Source: Ciceribacter thiooxidans | GTDB lineage: Bacteria > Pseudomonadota > Alphaproteobacteria > Rhizobiales > Rhizobiaceae | Length of the DNA: 64,000 nt | Assembly (NCBI RefSeq): GCF_014126615.1 | Contig: NZ_CP059896.1 | Span: forward strand, 2,056,501 to 2,120,500 | Reading direction: 5' to 3' | Part shown: piece by piece, positions 35,332 through 44,318 of the stretch | Layout of the letters: each line of letters begins with the position of its first letter | Position numbering within the stretch: the first letter of the stretch is position 1 | Position numbers and translations under genes: made by a program | Notes under the pieces: model-generated | Told to the model about the DNA's origin: nothing | The model's database searches: none | The model's input: the letters and a program-made list of their open reading frames with translations, nothing else

Positions 35332-36162
35332 CTATTCGCCCTTCCATTCGGGGTGACGCTTGTCGAGGAAAGCCCCGATCCCCTCCTCCGCATCGCGGAC
35401 GAGCATGTTTTCCACCATTACCCGAGCGGCATAGTCGTAGGCCTCTTCGAGCGGCATCTCGATCTGGCGGTAGAAGGCCTCCTTGCCGATCTTCAGCGTC
35501 AGCGGCGACTTCGAGGCGATGACGGCGGCGTATTTCGCGACCACCTGGCCCAGGTACTCCTTCGGCACGATGCGGTTGACGAGACCGAAATCCTTGGCAG
35601 TCGAGGCATCGATCGTCTCGCCCGTCAGCAGCATTTCCATCGCCTGCTTGCGGTGCGCGGCGCGGCTGACTGCGACCATCGGCGTCGAGCAGAAGAGGCC
35701 GATATTGACGCCCGGCGTGCAGAACCGCGACGTGTCCGTGCAGACGGCAAGATCGCAGGAGGCGACGAGCTGGCAGCCCGCCGCGGTCGCCAGCCCGTCG
35801 ATCTCGGCGATGATCGGTTTCGGCAGGTAGGTGATCTTCAGCATCAGGGCGGCACACAGGCGCATGGTTCTGTCGAAGAAATCACGTCCGCGATCGGGAT
35901 CGCTGCGATGTGCCGTCATCTCCTTCAGGTCATGGCCGGCGGAGAAGAGCTTGCCGGCCGCAGCGATCACCACGACGCGCACCGCCTTCTCGGCGGCAGC
36001 CTTGTCGAGTTCCGCCATCATCGCCTCCATAAGGGCGATCGACAGAACGTTCGCCGGCGGATTGCTGAGGGTCAGACGCAGGATGCCGTCGGCGAAATCG
36101 ACGAGAACCGGCCCCCGCCGTTCCTCTCCGCCTTCTCTCTTCAGTGGCACAACTTCGGACAT
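35332..36162 (-). CDS. Enoyl-CoA hydratase/isomerase family protein
   Basis: A 276-aa crotonase-fold protein. Oxyanion-hole motifs AGKLFSAGHDLKEM and EIDGLATAAGCQLVASCDLAVC, plus NIGLFCSTPMVAVSR. The ATG at 36162 follows GGGAGAGG. The second catalytic Glu position reads PGVNIGLF, so activity may be other than simple hydration. It is divergent from the thioesterase gene, 104 bp away, suggesting shared control in acyl-CoA metabolism. Confidence 0.87.
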   Translation of the reverse strand: MSEVVPLKREGGEERRGPVLVDFADGILRLTLSNPPANVLSIALMEAMMAELDKAAAEKAVRVVVIAAAGKLFSAGHDLKEMTAHRSDPDRGRDFFDRTMRLCAALMLKITYLPKPIIAEIDGLATAAGCQLVASCDLAVCTDTSRFCTPGVNIGLFCSTPMVAVSRAAHRKQAMEMLLTGETIDASTAKDFGLVNRIVPKEYLGQVVAKYAAVIASKSPLTLKIGKEAFYRQIEMPLEEAYDYAARVMVENMLVRDAEEGIGAFLDKRHPEWKGE

Positions 36163-36266
36163 GACCTCTCCCTTCGTCGTGTTTGCATCGTCGCCGAAGC
36201 CTGCCATAAAAACGCACCGGCGCACCAGAGCCTCCTTGACCGTAACCGAACCGGACGGAACCCGCC

Positions 36267-36743
36267 ATGCAGCCCGTCATGACCATCGAGGAAATCTCCG
36301 CTTTCCTGGAGACGGATTTCCCGCAGATCCACACCGACGGGCGAGTCTTCACCGTCACCGCAGTCGCACCCGGCAGCGCCTCGATGCGGTTCGATCCGAC
36401 CGACCGACACCTGCGTCCGGGTGGAACCGTCTCCGGCCCGTCGATGTTCGCGCTCGCGGACGTCGCCGCCTATGTGGCGATCCTCGCCCATATCGGACCG
36501 GTGGCCCTCGCCGTTACGACCAGCCTCAACATCAATTTCCTGCGACTGCCGAAGCCGGAGCCGATCACCTGCGATTGCCGTATCCTGAAGCTCGGCAAGC
36601 GGCTCGCCGTGGTCGACGCCGTTCTCCACCAGGGCGACCAGGAAACGTTGATCGCGCAGGCGACGGCCACCTATTCGATCCCACCCCGGCAGGCCCCGGG
36701 GCCACATTCGGCAGGCATTCGTCCGCAAAACGACGTCAAATAA
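36267..36743 (+). CDS. PaaI-type hotdog thioesterase
   Basis: A 158-aa protein with the hotdog core: RPGGTVSGPSMFALADVAAYVAIL (central helix) and TTSLNINFLRLP. It hydrolyses acyl-CoA thioesters; the acyl group is unknown. ATG 36267 is taken; ATG 36279 is an alternative. It is divergent from an enoyl-CoA hydratase gene. Confidence 0.87.
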   Translation: MQPVMTIEEISAFLETDFPQIHTDGRVFTVTAVAPGSASMRFDPTDRHLRPGGTVSGPSMFALADVAAYVAILAHIGPVALAVTTSLNINFLRLPKPEPITCDCRILKLGKRLAVVDAVLHQGDQETLIAQATATYSIPPRQAPGPHSAGIRPQNDVK

Positions 36744-36974
36744 TGCGGTATTATTTTACCACATAGATAACCAATTGATTTTAGAGGATAAATTCTTCAG
36801 CCCCCGAAAGCCGTCGTCTTGACCGCTTCCGGCCACCACAGTATAAGCCTGCCCAGTCTGCGGCCCTTTCGGGCTGCATTCTTTTTCGTGGCCTTCGGGC
36901 TCACGAAACCAAGCAACAAGAAACGCCCCTGACGCGTCTCGCGTAGAGGGGTCCAAAACGGAAAGTGAAGAAAG
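36744..36974 (+). promoter_or_regulatory. rplM leader with tandem hairpins
   Basis: The 231-bp leader has an AT-rich start, a terminator-like hairpin GCGGCCC/GGGCTGC (36860-36877) followed by ATTCTTTTT, a second hairpin TTCGTG/CACGAA (36885-36907) and a third of the form CCCCT/AGGGG (36926-36951). The order suggests attenuation of the ribosomal protein operon, not proven. Confidence 0.5.
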
Positions 36975-37439
36975 ATGTCTACTTTCGTTCAGAAGCCTGC
37001 AGAGGTGGAGAAGAAGTGGATCCTCATCGATGCCGAAGGCCTCGTTGTCGGTCGTCTCGCCACCCTCATCGCCATGCGCCTGCGTGGCAAGCACAAGGCC
37101 ACCTACACGCCCCACGTTGACGACGGCGACAATGTCATCGTCATCAATGCCGACAAGGTCGTCTTCACCGGCAAGAAGTACTCCGACAAGAAGTACTACT
37201 GGCACACCGGTTACCCGGGCGGCATCAAGGAACGCACCGCTCGCGCCATCCTCGAAGGCCGTTTCCCGGAACGCGTCCTCGAAAAGGCCGTCGAACGCAT
37301 GATCCCGCGTGGCCCGCTCGGCCGTCGCCAGATGAAGAACCTGCGCGTCTACGCCGGCTCCAACCATCCCCATGAAGCGCAGCAGCCGGTCGCTCTCGAC
37401 GTGGCCAAGCTGAACAGCAAGAACGTAAGGAGCGCCTGA
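36975..37439 (+). CDS. rplM: 50S ribosomal protein L13
   Basis: A 154-aa protein with [19 protein letters not shown], the [17 protein letters not shown] block and [18 protein letters not shown] near the end, all typical of L13. It is part of the large subunit and forms an operon with rpsI, 2 bp between stop and next start. Confidence 0.99.
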   Translation: MSTFVQKPAEVEKKWILIDAEGLVVGRLATLIAMRLRGKHKATYTPHVDDGDNVIVINADKVVFTGKKYSDKKYYWHTGYPGGIKERTARAILEGRFPERVLEKAVERMIPRGPLGRRQMKNLRVYAGSNHPHEAQQPVALDVAKLNSKNVRSA

Positions 37440-37441
37440 TA

Positions 37442-37912
37442 ATGGCTGATCTCTCTTCCCTGAAGGACCTCGGCACGACCCAGGAAGCATCCGCTGCTCC
37501 GGTTCACGTCCGCAAGGTCGACTCGCTCGGCCGCTCCTATGCGACCGGCAAGCGCAAGAACGCAATCGCCCGCGTATGGGTCAAGCCGGGCACCGGCAAG
37601 ATCACCGTCAACGGCCGTGAATTCGGCGCCTATTTCGCCCGTCCGGTCCTGCAGATGATCCTGCAGCAGCCGATCGTCGCCGCTGCCCGCACCGGTCAGT
37701 TCGACGTCGTCGCCACGGTTACCGGCGGCGGTCTCTCCGGCCAGGCCGGTGCCGTTCGTCACGGCATCTCCAAGGCGCTCACCTACTTCGAGCCGGGCCT
37801 GCGCTCGGTCCTGAAGAAGGGCGGCTTCCTGACCCGCGACAGCCGCGTCGTCGAACGCAAGAAGTACGGCAAGGCGAAGGCCCGTCGTTCGTTCCAGTTC
37901 TCCAAGCGTTAA
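37442..37912 (+). CDS. rpsI: 30S ribosomal protein S9
   Basis: A 156-aa protein with [21 protein letters not shown], the central [19 protein letters not shown] and the C-terminal [17 protein letters not shown] that reaches the P-site tRNA. The N-terminus carries the short extension common in alphaproteobacteria. A terminator follows. Confidence 0.99.
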   Translation: MADLSSLKDLGTTQEASAAPVHVRKVDSLGRSYATGKRKNAIARVWVKPGTGKITVNGREFGAYFARPVLQMILQQPIVAAARTGQFDVVATVTGGGLSGQAGAVRHGISKALTYFEPGLRSVLKKGGFLTRDSRVVERKKYGKAKARRSFQFSKR

Positions 37913-37939
37913 TCGCGGAAAACCGGAAACGGAAATCAA

Positions 37940-37964
37940 GGCGGGGCTTCGGCTCCGCCTTTTT
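37940..37964 (+). terminator. Rho-independent terminator of rplM-rpsI
   Basis: GGCGGGGC (37940-37947), loop TTCG, GCTCCGCC (37952-37959) with one wobble, then TTTTT. Confidence 0.9.
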
Positions 37965-38063
37965 CGTTTGTGCGAGTTTCGTTCGCCGCAAGAAACCTCT
38001 GGCGTTCGCTCCTCCCGCCCCTAATATCCGCAGCAATACGGCAACGACCTCCCGAGAGACACC

Positions 38064-39017
38064 ATGGTCAGCAAATCCATCGACAACGCCTTCACGGCCA
38101 GGGCCGTTCGCGGCGCGGCCACCGACCCGACCTATGCCGGCGCCCTTTCCTTCATGCGGCGTAAGTACAGCAAGTCGCTCAAGGACGTCGACGCCGTGGT
38201 GCTCGGCATTCCTTTCGATGCCGCCGTCTCCAACCGTCCCGGCGCCCGCTTCGGACCGCAGGCAATCCGCCGTGCCTCCGCCATTTTCGACAACGATCCG
38301 CAATATCCCTTCTCGCGCGATCTCTTCGAGCAGATGGCCGTGATCGACTACGGCGATGTGCTTCTCGACTATGGCAATCACCAGAAGACCCCTGCCCTGA
38401 TCGAGAAGGAAGCGGCGAAGATCATCGCCTCCGGTGCCTATCTGCTCGGGCTAGGCGGTGACCATTTCGTCACCTGGCCGCTTCTGAAGGCGCATGCGGC
38501 GAAGCACGGGCCGCTGGCGCTCGTCCATTTCGACGCGCATCAAGACACCTGGGACGACGACGGCAAGCGGATCGACCACGGCTCCTTCGTCTGCCGGGCC
38601 GTGCGCGAAGGCGTGATCGATCCGACCCGTTCGATCCAGATCGGTATCCGCACCCACGCACCGGAAGATTTCGGCATCCGCATCGTCCACGGCTGGGAAG
38701 TCGAGGACATGGGCGCCCAGGCGATCGCCGACACCGTCCTCTCCCATGTCGGAGACCGTCCCTGCTATCTGACCTTCGACATCGATTGCCTCGATCCGGC
38801 CTATGCGCCCGGAACGGGCACGCCGGTCGCGGGCGGGCCGTCGTCGGCGAAGATACTCTCGGTGCTGCGCAAGCTCGGTCCCCTCGATATCCGCGGCTCC
38901 GATATCGTCGAGGTAGCGCCGGCCTATGACCACGCCGACATCACCGCAATTGCTGGCGCGACGGTCGCGATGTATATGCTCGGGCTGCGCGCGGAAAAGC
39001 TTGCGACACGCGCCTGA
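38064..39017 (+). CDS. speB: Agmatinase
   Basis: A 317-aa ureohydrolase. The Mn-binding motifs are GGDHFVTWP, VHFDAHQDTW and FDIDCLDPAYAPGTGTPVAGG. It converts agmatine to putrescine and urea. The specific call over arginase or guanidinobutyrase rests on similarity to SpeB and on the position after rpsI, before argC, which is conserved in Sinorhizobium. Confidence 0.9.
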   Translation: MVSKSIDNAFTARAVRGAATDPTYAGALSFMRRKYSKSLKDVDAVVLGIPFDAAVSNRPGARFGPQAIRRASAIFDNDPQYPFSRDLFEQMAVIDYGDVLLDYGNHQKTPALIEKEAAKIIASGAYLLGLGGDHFVTWPLLKAHAAKHGPLALVHFDAHQDTWDDDGKRIDHGSFVCRAVREGVIDPTRSIQIGIRTHAPEDFGIRIVHGWEVEDMGAQAIADTVLSHVGDRPCYLTFDIDCLDPAYAPGTGTPVAGGPSSAKILSVLRKLGPLDIRGSDIVEVAPAYDHADITAIAGATVAMYMLGLRAEKLATRA

Positions 39018-39085
39018 CACATTGATTCAACACACTCACAAACAGAGTCCACATTCTCATCCAAAGCTCTGACAGGACAGGAAAA

Positions 39086-40018
39086 ATGGCAGCGAAGATC
39101 TTCATCGATGGCGAACACGGCACCACGGGTCTGCAGATCCGCACGCGCTTGGCTGATCGTCGCGACATCGAGCTGCTGTCGATCCCGGAATCGGAACGGC
39201 GCAATGAAAAGATGCGGGAAGACCTGCTGAACGGCGCCGACATCGCAATCCTGTGCCTGCCGGACGACGCCTCGAAGCAGGCCTATGAAATGACGGCTGC
39301 GAACAACAACGTGCGGCTGCTCGACGCCTCGACCGCCTTCCGGGTCCATCCGGACTGGGCCTACGGCTTTGCCGAGATGGACAAGGCGCAGAAGGAGAAG
39401 ATCCGCTCCGCCCGCTATGTCTCCAATCCCGGCTGCTATCCGACCGGCGCCATCGGCCTCATCCGGCCGCTGCGCGCTGCGGGTATCCTGCCGGACGGTT
39501 ACCCGGTTACGGTCAACGCGGTCTCGGGTTATACAGGCGGCGGCAAGCAGATGATCGCCCAGATGGAAGACCAGAGCCGGCCGGACGCGATTTCGGCCAA
39601 CAACTTCCTCTATGGCCTCACGCTGAAGCACAAGCACGTACCGGAGATGACGGTCCACGGCCTTCTCGACCGCGCACCGCTCTTCTCGCCTTCCGTCGGC
39701 CGCTTTGCCCAAGGCATGATCGTCCAGGTACCGCTCTTCCTCGACGGCCTGAAGGAAGAGACGACGATCGAAGCGATCCACGCCGCCCTCGTCGCGCATT
39801 ATGCCGGCCAGGACATCGTCAGCGTCGTTTCCCTCGAGGAGAGTGCGGCACTTGCCCGCGTCGACGCCGAGGAACTGGTGGGGCAAGATACGATGAAGCT
39901 CTTCGTATTCGGCACGCCCGGTGGAGCCCATGTCAACCTCGTCGCCCTCCTCGACAATCTCGGCAAGGGTGCCTCGGGGGCGGCGGTGCAGAACATGGAC
40001 CTGATGCTCTCGGCCTGA
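39086..40018 (+). CDS. argC: N-acetyl-gamma-glutamyl-phosphate reductase
   Basis: A 310-aa enzyme of arginine synthesis. NADP-binding [14 protein letters not shown] at the N-terminus and catalytic C117 in [15 protein letters not shown] and HGLL follow. The sequence is the shorter type 2 ArgC. It lies 68 bp after speB on the same strand; the pair links arginine and polyamine metabolism. Confidence 0.97.
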   Translation: MAAKIFIDGEHGTTGLQIRTRLADRRDIELLSIPESERRNEKMREDLLNGADIAILCLPDDASKQAYEMTAANNNVRLLDASTAFRVHPDWAYGFAEMDKAQKEKIRSARYVSNPGCYPTGAIGLIRPLRAAGILPDGYPVTVNAVSGYTGGGKQMIAQMEDQSRPDAISANNFLYGLTLKHKHVPEMTVHGLLDRAPLFSPSVGRFAQGMIVQVPLFLDGLKEETTIEAIHAALVAHYAGQDIVSVVSLEESAALARVDAEELVGQDTMKLFVFGTPGGAHVNLVALLDNLGKGASGAAVQNMDLMLSA

Positions 40019-40058
40019 CGAAACCGGCGGGCATCGCAACGACGAAAAGGAGTTCACG

Positions 40059-40448
40059 ATGCTCGACCATATCGGACTTTCCGTTTCGGACTATGCCAGC
40101 TCGAAAGCCTTCTACGACGCCGTCATGCCATCGATCGGCGCCTCCTGCGTGATGGCGGTGACGGCCGAGGAAACCGGCGGCACTTACGAGGGTGCCGGCT
40201 ATGGCTCCGCCGGTGAGCCGTCCTTCTGGATCGGCACAGGCGGACGCAGCACGGGCCAGGTCCACATCGCCTTCACCGCCCCGGACCGTGCGGCCGTCGA
40301 TGCCTTCTACCGGGCAGCGATGGCGGCCGGTGCGCGGGACAATGGCGGGCCGGGACTACGGCCACACTACCACCCGGACTATTACGCCGCCTTCGTGCTC
40401 GATCCGGACGGGCATAATATCGAGGCGGTCTGCCATAAGCCGGTGTAA
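40059..40448 (+). CDS. VOC family protein
   Basis: A 129-aa glyoxalase-fold protein: MLDHIGLSVSDYASSKAFYDAV at the start, ending YYAAFVLDPDGHNIEAVCHKP. Metal ligand positions H4 and the final E are kept. It follows argC by 40 bp, possibly cotranscribed. Substrate unknown. Confidence 0.88.
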   Translation: MLDHIGLSVSDYASSKAFYDAVMPSIGASCVMAVTAEETGGTYEGAGYGSAGEPSFWIGTGGRSTGQVHIAFTAPDRAAVDAFYRAAMAAGARDNGGPGLRPHYHPDYYAAFVLDPDGHNIEAVCHKPV

Positions 40449-40599
40449 CCGGCCGAAGCGCTCACGCGGCATCGTTCACAGCATATTCCGGCACGACGCG
40501 CTTGCGTTCGAAAACGTCGAACAATTCGTCGCCGGAACGACGGATCGTCGCCACGACCGCCGATCGCTATATCTCATCCAGCAACAGATGAGGCGCGAC

Positions 40600-41427
40600 A
40601 TGAGCAGCGAACGTTTTCCAGTCTATTTCATACCCCACGGCGGCGGTCCCTGGCCGTTCATGGATTTCCCGGCCGGTCCCGACGGCAAGAAGCCCTGGGG
40701 CGACCTTGATGCCTTCCTCAAAGGGCTCGATGCAGAGATCGGCCGTCGCCCGAAGGCCATTCTCGTGATCTCCGGCCACTGGGAAGGAGAGCCCGTTCCG
40801 ACCGTCTCCACCGCGGCCCGGCCCGGTATGCTCTACGACTACTCCGGTTTTCCGGAGGAAACCTACCACCTGAGCTACCCGGCCCCCGGTTCGCCCGAGG
40901 TGGCGCGCCGCGCAAAGGCGCTTCTCGAGAAGGCGGGCATTCCGGCCGCAGAGGACGCGACCCGCGGTTACGACCACGGTGTCTTCGTACCGCTGATGGT
41001 CGCCTATCCCGATGCGGACGTGCCGATTGTTATGATTTCGCTGAAGAACACGCTGGACGTCGAGAGCCATGTGGCGATCGGCAAGGCGCTGGAGCCGCTG
41101 CGTGACGAAGGCGTCCTGATCCTCGCCTCCGGCATGAGCTATCACAACATGCGGATGTTCTTCCGCGATGCGCCGGAGCATCGGCAACAGGCGGTCCGCT
41201 TCGACGACTGGCTTTCCGAGACGGTTGACATCGCCGATCCGGGTGAACGCACGGCACGGCTGGCGACCTGGGATCGCAACCCGGATGCGCTCGCTTGCCA
41301 CGTGCCCGACCACGATCACCTCGTTCCGCTCTTCGTCGCGGTGGGCGCGGCCGGAGCGGATGCAGGCCGCCACGTATTCCGTGGCGAATTCCGCGGCAAG
41401 CCCTATTCCGGTTACCGCTTCGGCTGA
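40600..41427 (+). CDS. DODA-type extradiol aromatic ring-opening dioxygenase
   Basis: A 275-aa class III (LigB-like) enzyme. Metal and acid-base histidines are visible in VYFIPHGGGPW, VISGHWEG, YDHGVFVPLM and PDHDHLVPLF. It resembles bacterial YgiD/4,5-DOPA dioxygenase. ATG 40600 is chosen because GAGG lies 6 bp before it; ATG 40588 is in frame. Substrate not determinable. Confidence 0.88.
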   Translation: MSSERFPVYFIPHGGGPWPFMDFPAGPDGKKPWGDLDAFLKGLDAEIGRRPKAILVISGHWEGEPVPTVSTAARPGMLYDYSGFPEETYHLSYPAPGSPEVARRAKALLEKAGIPAAEDATRGYDHGVFVPLMVAYPDADVPIVMISLKNTLDVESHVAIGKALEPLRDEGVLILASGMSYHNMRMFFRDAPEHRQQAVRFDDWLSETVDIADPGERTARLATWDRNPDALACHVPDHDHLVPLFVAVGAAGADAGRHVFRGEFRGKPYSGYRFG

Positions 41428-41444
41428 GGCATCGGCGGCGATCG

Positions 41445-42548
41445 TCAGTCGCGGACGGCGATCGCCACCTCCGGCGGATAAGCGCCGACAAAGCCCCGCC
41501 AGTGCGCGACCGCGAAGCCGAGCACGATCAGCGCGCCTGCCTGATGGGCGAGCGCGACATGGAGCTGCACCTGCGTGAGCAGCGTAGTGATGCCGAGCGC
41601 CGCCTGAACCGTGATCAACAGGAAGAGCACGACCGAGCGCCTTGCATGCGTCGTTTCCGGTGCCGCCCGCAGCGATGCGATCATGTGCGTCAGCGCGGCG
41701 GCGAAGAGCACGTACGCACCCAGGCGGTGGACGAACTGGACGGTCTTCGGGTTCTCGAAGAGATTGATCCAGGCGGGCTGCTGGATGAAGAGGTCGCCCG
41801 GGATGATCGCGCCGTCCATCAGGGGCCAGGTGTTGTAGGTAAGGCCGGCATCGAGCCCCGCGACCAGCGCGCCCAGATAGATCTGAAAGAATGCGAGGAT
41901 CGCGATTGCCGCCGCCCAGGTGCGGGAGCTCTCCGTCGGCGGCTCGTCGTTCGAATGCGGTGCAAGCCCCCGCATGATCCACATGCAGGACGAAAAGATC
42001 AGGCAGGCCATCACGAGATGGGTCGCCAGCCGGTACTGGCTGACATCGACACGTTCAGCAAGGCCGGAAGAGACCATCCACCAGCCGATGAAGCCCTGCA
42101 AGCCGCCGAGCGCCAGAATGCCGAGGAGCGGCCCCTTGAGCCGCCGCTCGATACGGCCGGTCACCCAGAAGAAGAACAGCGGAACGGCAAAGATCACGCC
42201 GATGCCGCGGGCGATCAGCCGATGCGCCCATTCCCACCAGAAGATCCGCTTGAACTCGTCGACCGTCATATCCTTGTTGATCTGGGAGTATTCGGGGATC
42301 CGCTGGTAAAGGCGGAATTCCTCCTCCCACTGCTCGGCATTGAGCGGCGGGATGACGCCGTGGATCGGCTTCCATTCCGTGATCGAAAGGCCCGAGTCGG
42401 TGAGCCGCGTCGCTCCGCCGACGAGCACAAGACAGAAGAGCGCAAGGAGCACGAAGGCGAGCCACAGCCGGATCGCCCGCCGGTTCCTCTCTCCCCGCTC
42501 GATCGTTTCGATCACACTTGCTTCAACAGGATTGGTCGTGCTTGCCAT
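41445..42548 (-). CDS. ctaA: Heme A synthase
   Basis: A 367-aa membrane protein with eight predicted helices. Motifs [26 protein letters not shown] (heme-ligand His), [10 protein letters not shown], and VHRLGAY and [10 protein letters not shown] in the second half match type 2 COX15/CtaA. It converts heme O to heme A for cytochrome aa3 oxidase. ATG 42548 has GAGGAAG upstream; the longer frame is rejected. It converges on the dioxygenase gene. Confidence 0.96.
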   Translation of the reverse strand: MASTTNPVEASVIETIERGERNRRAIRLWLAFVLLALFCLVLVGGATRLTDSGLSITEWKPIHGVIPPLNAEQWEEEFRLYQRIPEYSQINKDMTVDEFKRIFWWEWAHRLIARGIGVIFAVPLFFFWVTGRIERRLKGPLLGILALGGLQGFIGWWMVSSGLAERVDVSQYRLATHLVMACLIFSSCMWIMRGLAPHSNDEPPTESSRTWAAAIAILAFFQIYLGALVAGLDAGLTYNTWPLMDGAIIPGDLFIQQPAWINLFENPKTVQFVHRLGAYVLFAAALTHMIASLRAAPETTHARRSVVLFLLITVQAALGITTLLTQVQLHVALAHQAGALIVLGFAVAHWRGFVGAYPPEVAIAVRD

Positions 42549-42688
42549 GTCGCTTCCTCTTATCGGCTGTTGATTTGCCCGAGTTCCCCGTGCAAAACAA
42601 GCCCCGGATGGGTGAGACCGCCGCCGCTCCGGCATTCGTGATCTGCGGATCGCGGGGCGGACGCATCCGCAACAGAGGACAAGTGACG

Positions 42689-42898
42689 ATGCCTGCGAAA
42701 TTGCGTTCATTCATCGGGACGATTCTGATCATCTGCCTCGTCATCCTCTATGCTCTGGTCGCGACCACGATCGCCTCCGCCCTGCTCGCCACCTCGCCGT
42801 GGTGGGTTCACTTCCTTTATTTCCTGCTCTCGGGCCTTCTCTGGGTGCTTCCGGCCATGCTCATCATCAAGTGGATGGCGGGTCCCGTCCGGAAATAG
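42689..42898 (+). CDS. DUF2842 family small membrane protein
   Basis: A 69-aa protein with two membrane helices: [21 protein letters not shown] and [21 protein letters not shown]. The whole sequence fits DUF2842, a small alphaproteobacterial family. ATG 42689 follows GAGGACAAG. It is divergent from ctaA. Function unknown. Confidence 0.82.
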   Translation: MPAKLRSFIGTILIICLVILYALVATTIASALLATSPWWVHFLYFLLSGLLWVLPAMLIIKWMAGPVRK

Positions 42899-43031
42899 CC
42901 CGTCCCACCACGTCAAGTTACCACTTGCTAACCGCGTTGCGCGGAAGTTGCGTTCAGGGCGCTGCGTTTAAGTGTTTGTACGGCTGCGAAGGATTAGCAT
43001 TCGGCACGAATTTCCGCGCCGGAGAAAACCC

Positions 43032-44297
43032 TTGCAAACCTCGATCCTTGACAACCGCAGCCTGGTTGCCGAACCTCTTTCGCCGGGGAAGCCGAAGGCT
43101 GCGGGGGCCGGCAGGACAATGGTGATCGGCGTCGCCGAGGATCTTAAAATCGAAGTCTTCGACCGCATGGAGCCGCTCGAAACCGAATGGCGGCGCCTGC
43201 AACGCGATTCGTTCACCTCCCTGCACCAGGGCTATGACTGGTGCGACGCCTGGGTACGAAGCCACGGCCATCCGCTCGCCATCCTGCGCGGCACGATCGC
43301 CGGCGAGACCTGCTTCATACTGCCGCTCGAAATCGTCACCGTGCGCTCCGTCCGCATCGCGCGTTACATCGCCAGTCCGTTCAACAACATCAACAACGGT
43401 CTCTTCACGCCCACCTTCCGCGCGCGCTGCAGTGCGCAGGTCGCCCGATCGGTAGCTCAGGCAATCGTTCGGGCGCTGGGCGGGCACGCCGATCTCGTCT
43501 CGTTGCAGAACATGCCCCTCGACTGGCGTGGCGAGCGCCATCCCTTCGCGGCGCTGCCATCCGTCGAGAACCAGAACCATGCCTTCCAGCTGACGCTCGC
43601 CGCGGACATGGAAGCGACAATCCGCCAGTTGAATGCCAAACGCCGTCGCAAGGTATATCGCAGCCAGTGCCGGAAAATCGAGGCACACGGCGGATTCGAG
43701 CATGTCGTCGCGGAGACCGACACGGAAAAGGCGGCAATGATCGACCTCTTCTTCCGCCAGAAGGCCGTCCGTTTCGACGCGCACGGGCTTCCGAACGTCT
43801 TCCGGCCCTGCGAGATCCAGGCGTTCTTCCGCAGCCTGCTGCAGGTCGCGCCGGAGGACTGCGATACCCCGCTGCAGCTGCACGCGATCCGCCTCAACGG
43901 CGAGAACGACGGAAAGATTGCGGCGATCGCGGGCCTTTCGCGCAAGAATGACCACGTGATCTGCCAGTTCGGCTCGATCGACGAACACCTCGTCCCCGAC
44001 ACGAGCCCCGGCGAACTGCTCTTCTTCCTGATGATAGAGAAGGTGATCGGCGAAGGTGCCGCGATCTTCGATTTCGGTGTCGGTGACCAAGGCTACAAGC
44101 GCCGCTGGTGCACCATCGAGACAGTGCAGCACGACGTTCTGCTGCCCGTCTCCGCCAAGGGCCGGATTGCTGCCGCAGGGCTGCAACTGGTGACGAGGAC
44201 GAAGGCTGCCATCAAGCGTCACCCGACACTCTACGCCTTCATCCAGCGTCTGCGCGCTCGTGCTGCAAAGGAGCCGACCGGCGAGAGCGAGGGTTGA
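43032..44297 (+). CDS. GNAT/FemAB-like acetyltransferase (BcsL/CelD-type)
   Basis: A 421-aa protein starting at TTG 43032, 7 bp after GGAG; other starts lack a ribosome site. FTSLHQGYDWCDAW and IARYIASPFNNINNG mark the N-terminal GNAT part; LNAKRRRKVYRSQCRKIEA and FDFGVGDQGYKRRWC the second, as in Acetyltransf_6. Such enzymes modify polysaccharides or link aminoacyl groups. It neighbours the PCP gene, converging on it, and likely belongs to the polysaccharide locus. Confidence 0.8.
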   Translation: MQTSILDNRSLVAEPLSPGKPKAAGAGRTMVIGVAEDLKIEVFDRMEPLETEWRRLQRDSFTSLHQGYDWCDAWVRSHGHPLAILRGTIAGETCFILPLEIVTVRSVRIARYIASPFNNINNGLFTPTFRARCSAQVARSVAQAIVRALGGHADLVSLQNMPLDWRGERHPFAALPSVENQNHAFQLTLAADMEATIRQLNAKRRRKVYRSQCRKIEAHGGFEHVVAETDTEKAAMIDLFFRQKAVRFDAHGLPNVFRPCEIQAFFRSLLQVAPEDCDTPLQLHAIRLNGENDGKIAAIAGLSRKNDHVICQFGSIDEHLVPDTSPGELLFFLMIEKVIGEGAAIFDFGVGDQGYKRRWCTIETVQHDVLLPVSAKGRIAAAGLQLVTRTKAAIKRHPTLYAFIQRLRARAAKEPTGESEG

Positions 44298-44318
44298 TAC
44301 CGCAATTGCCGGACGAAA

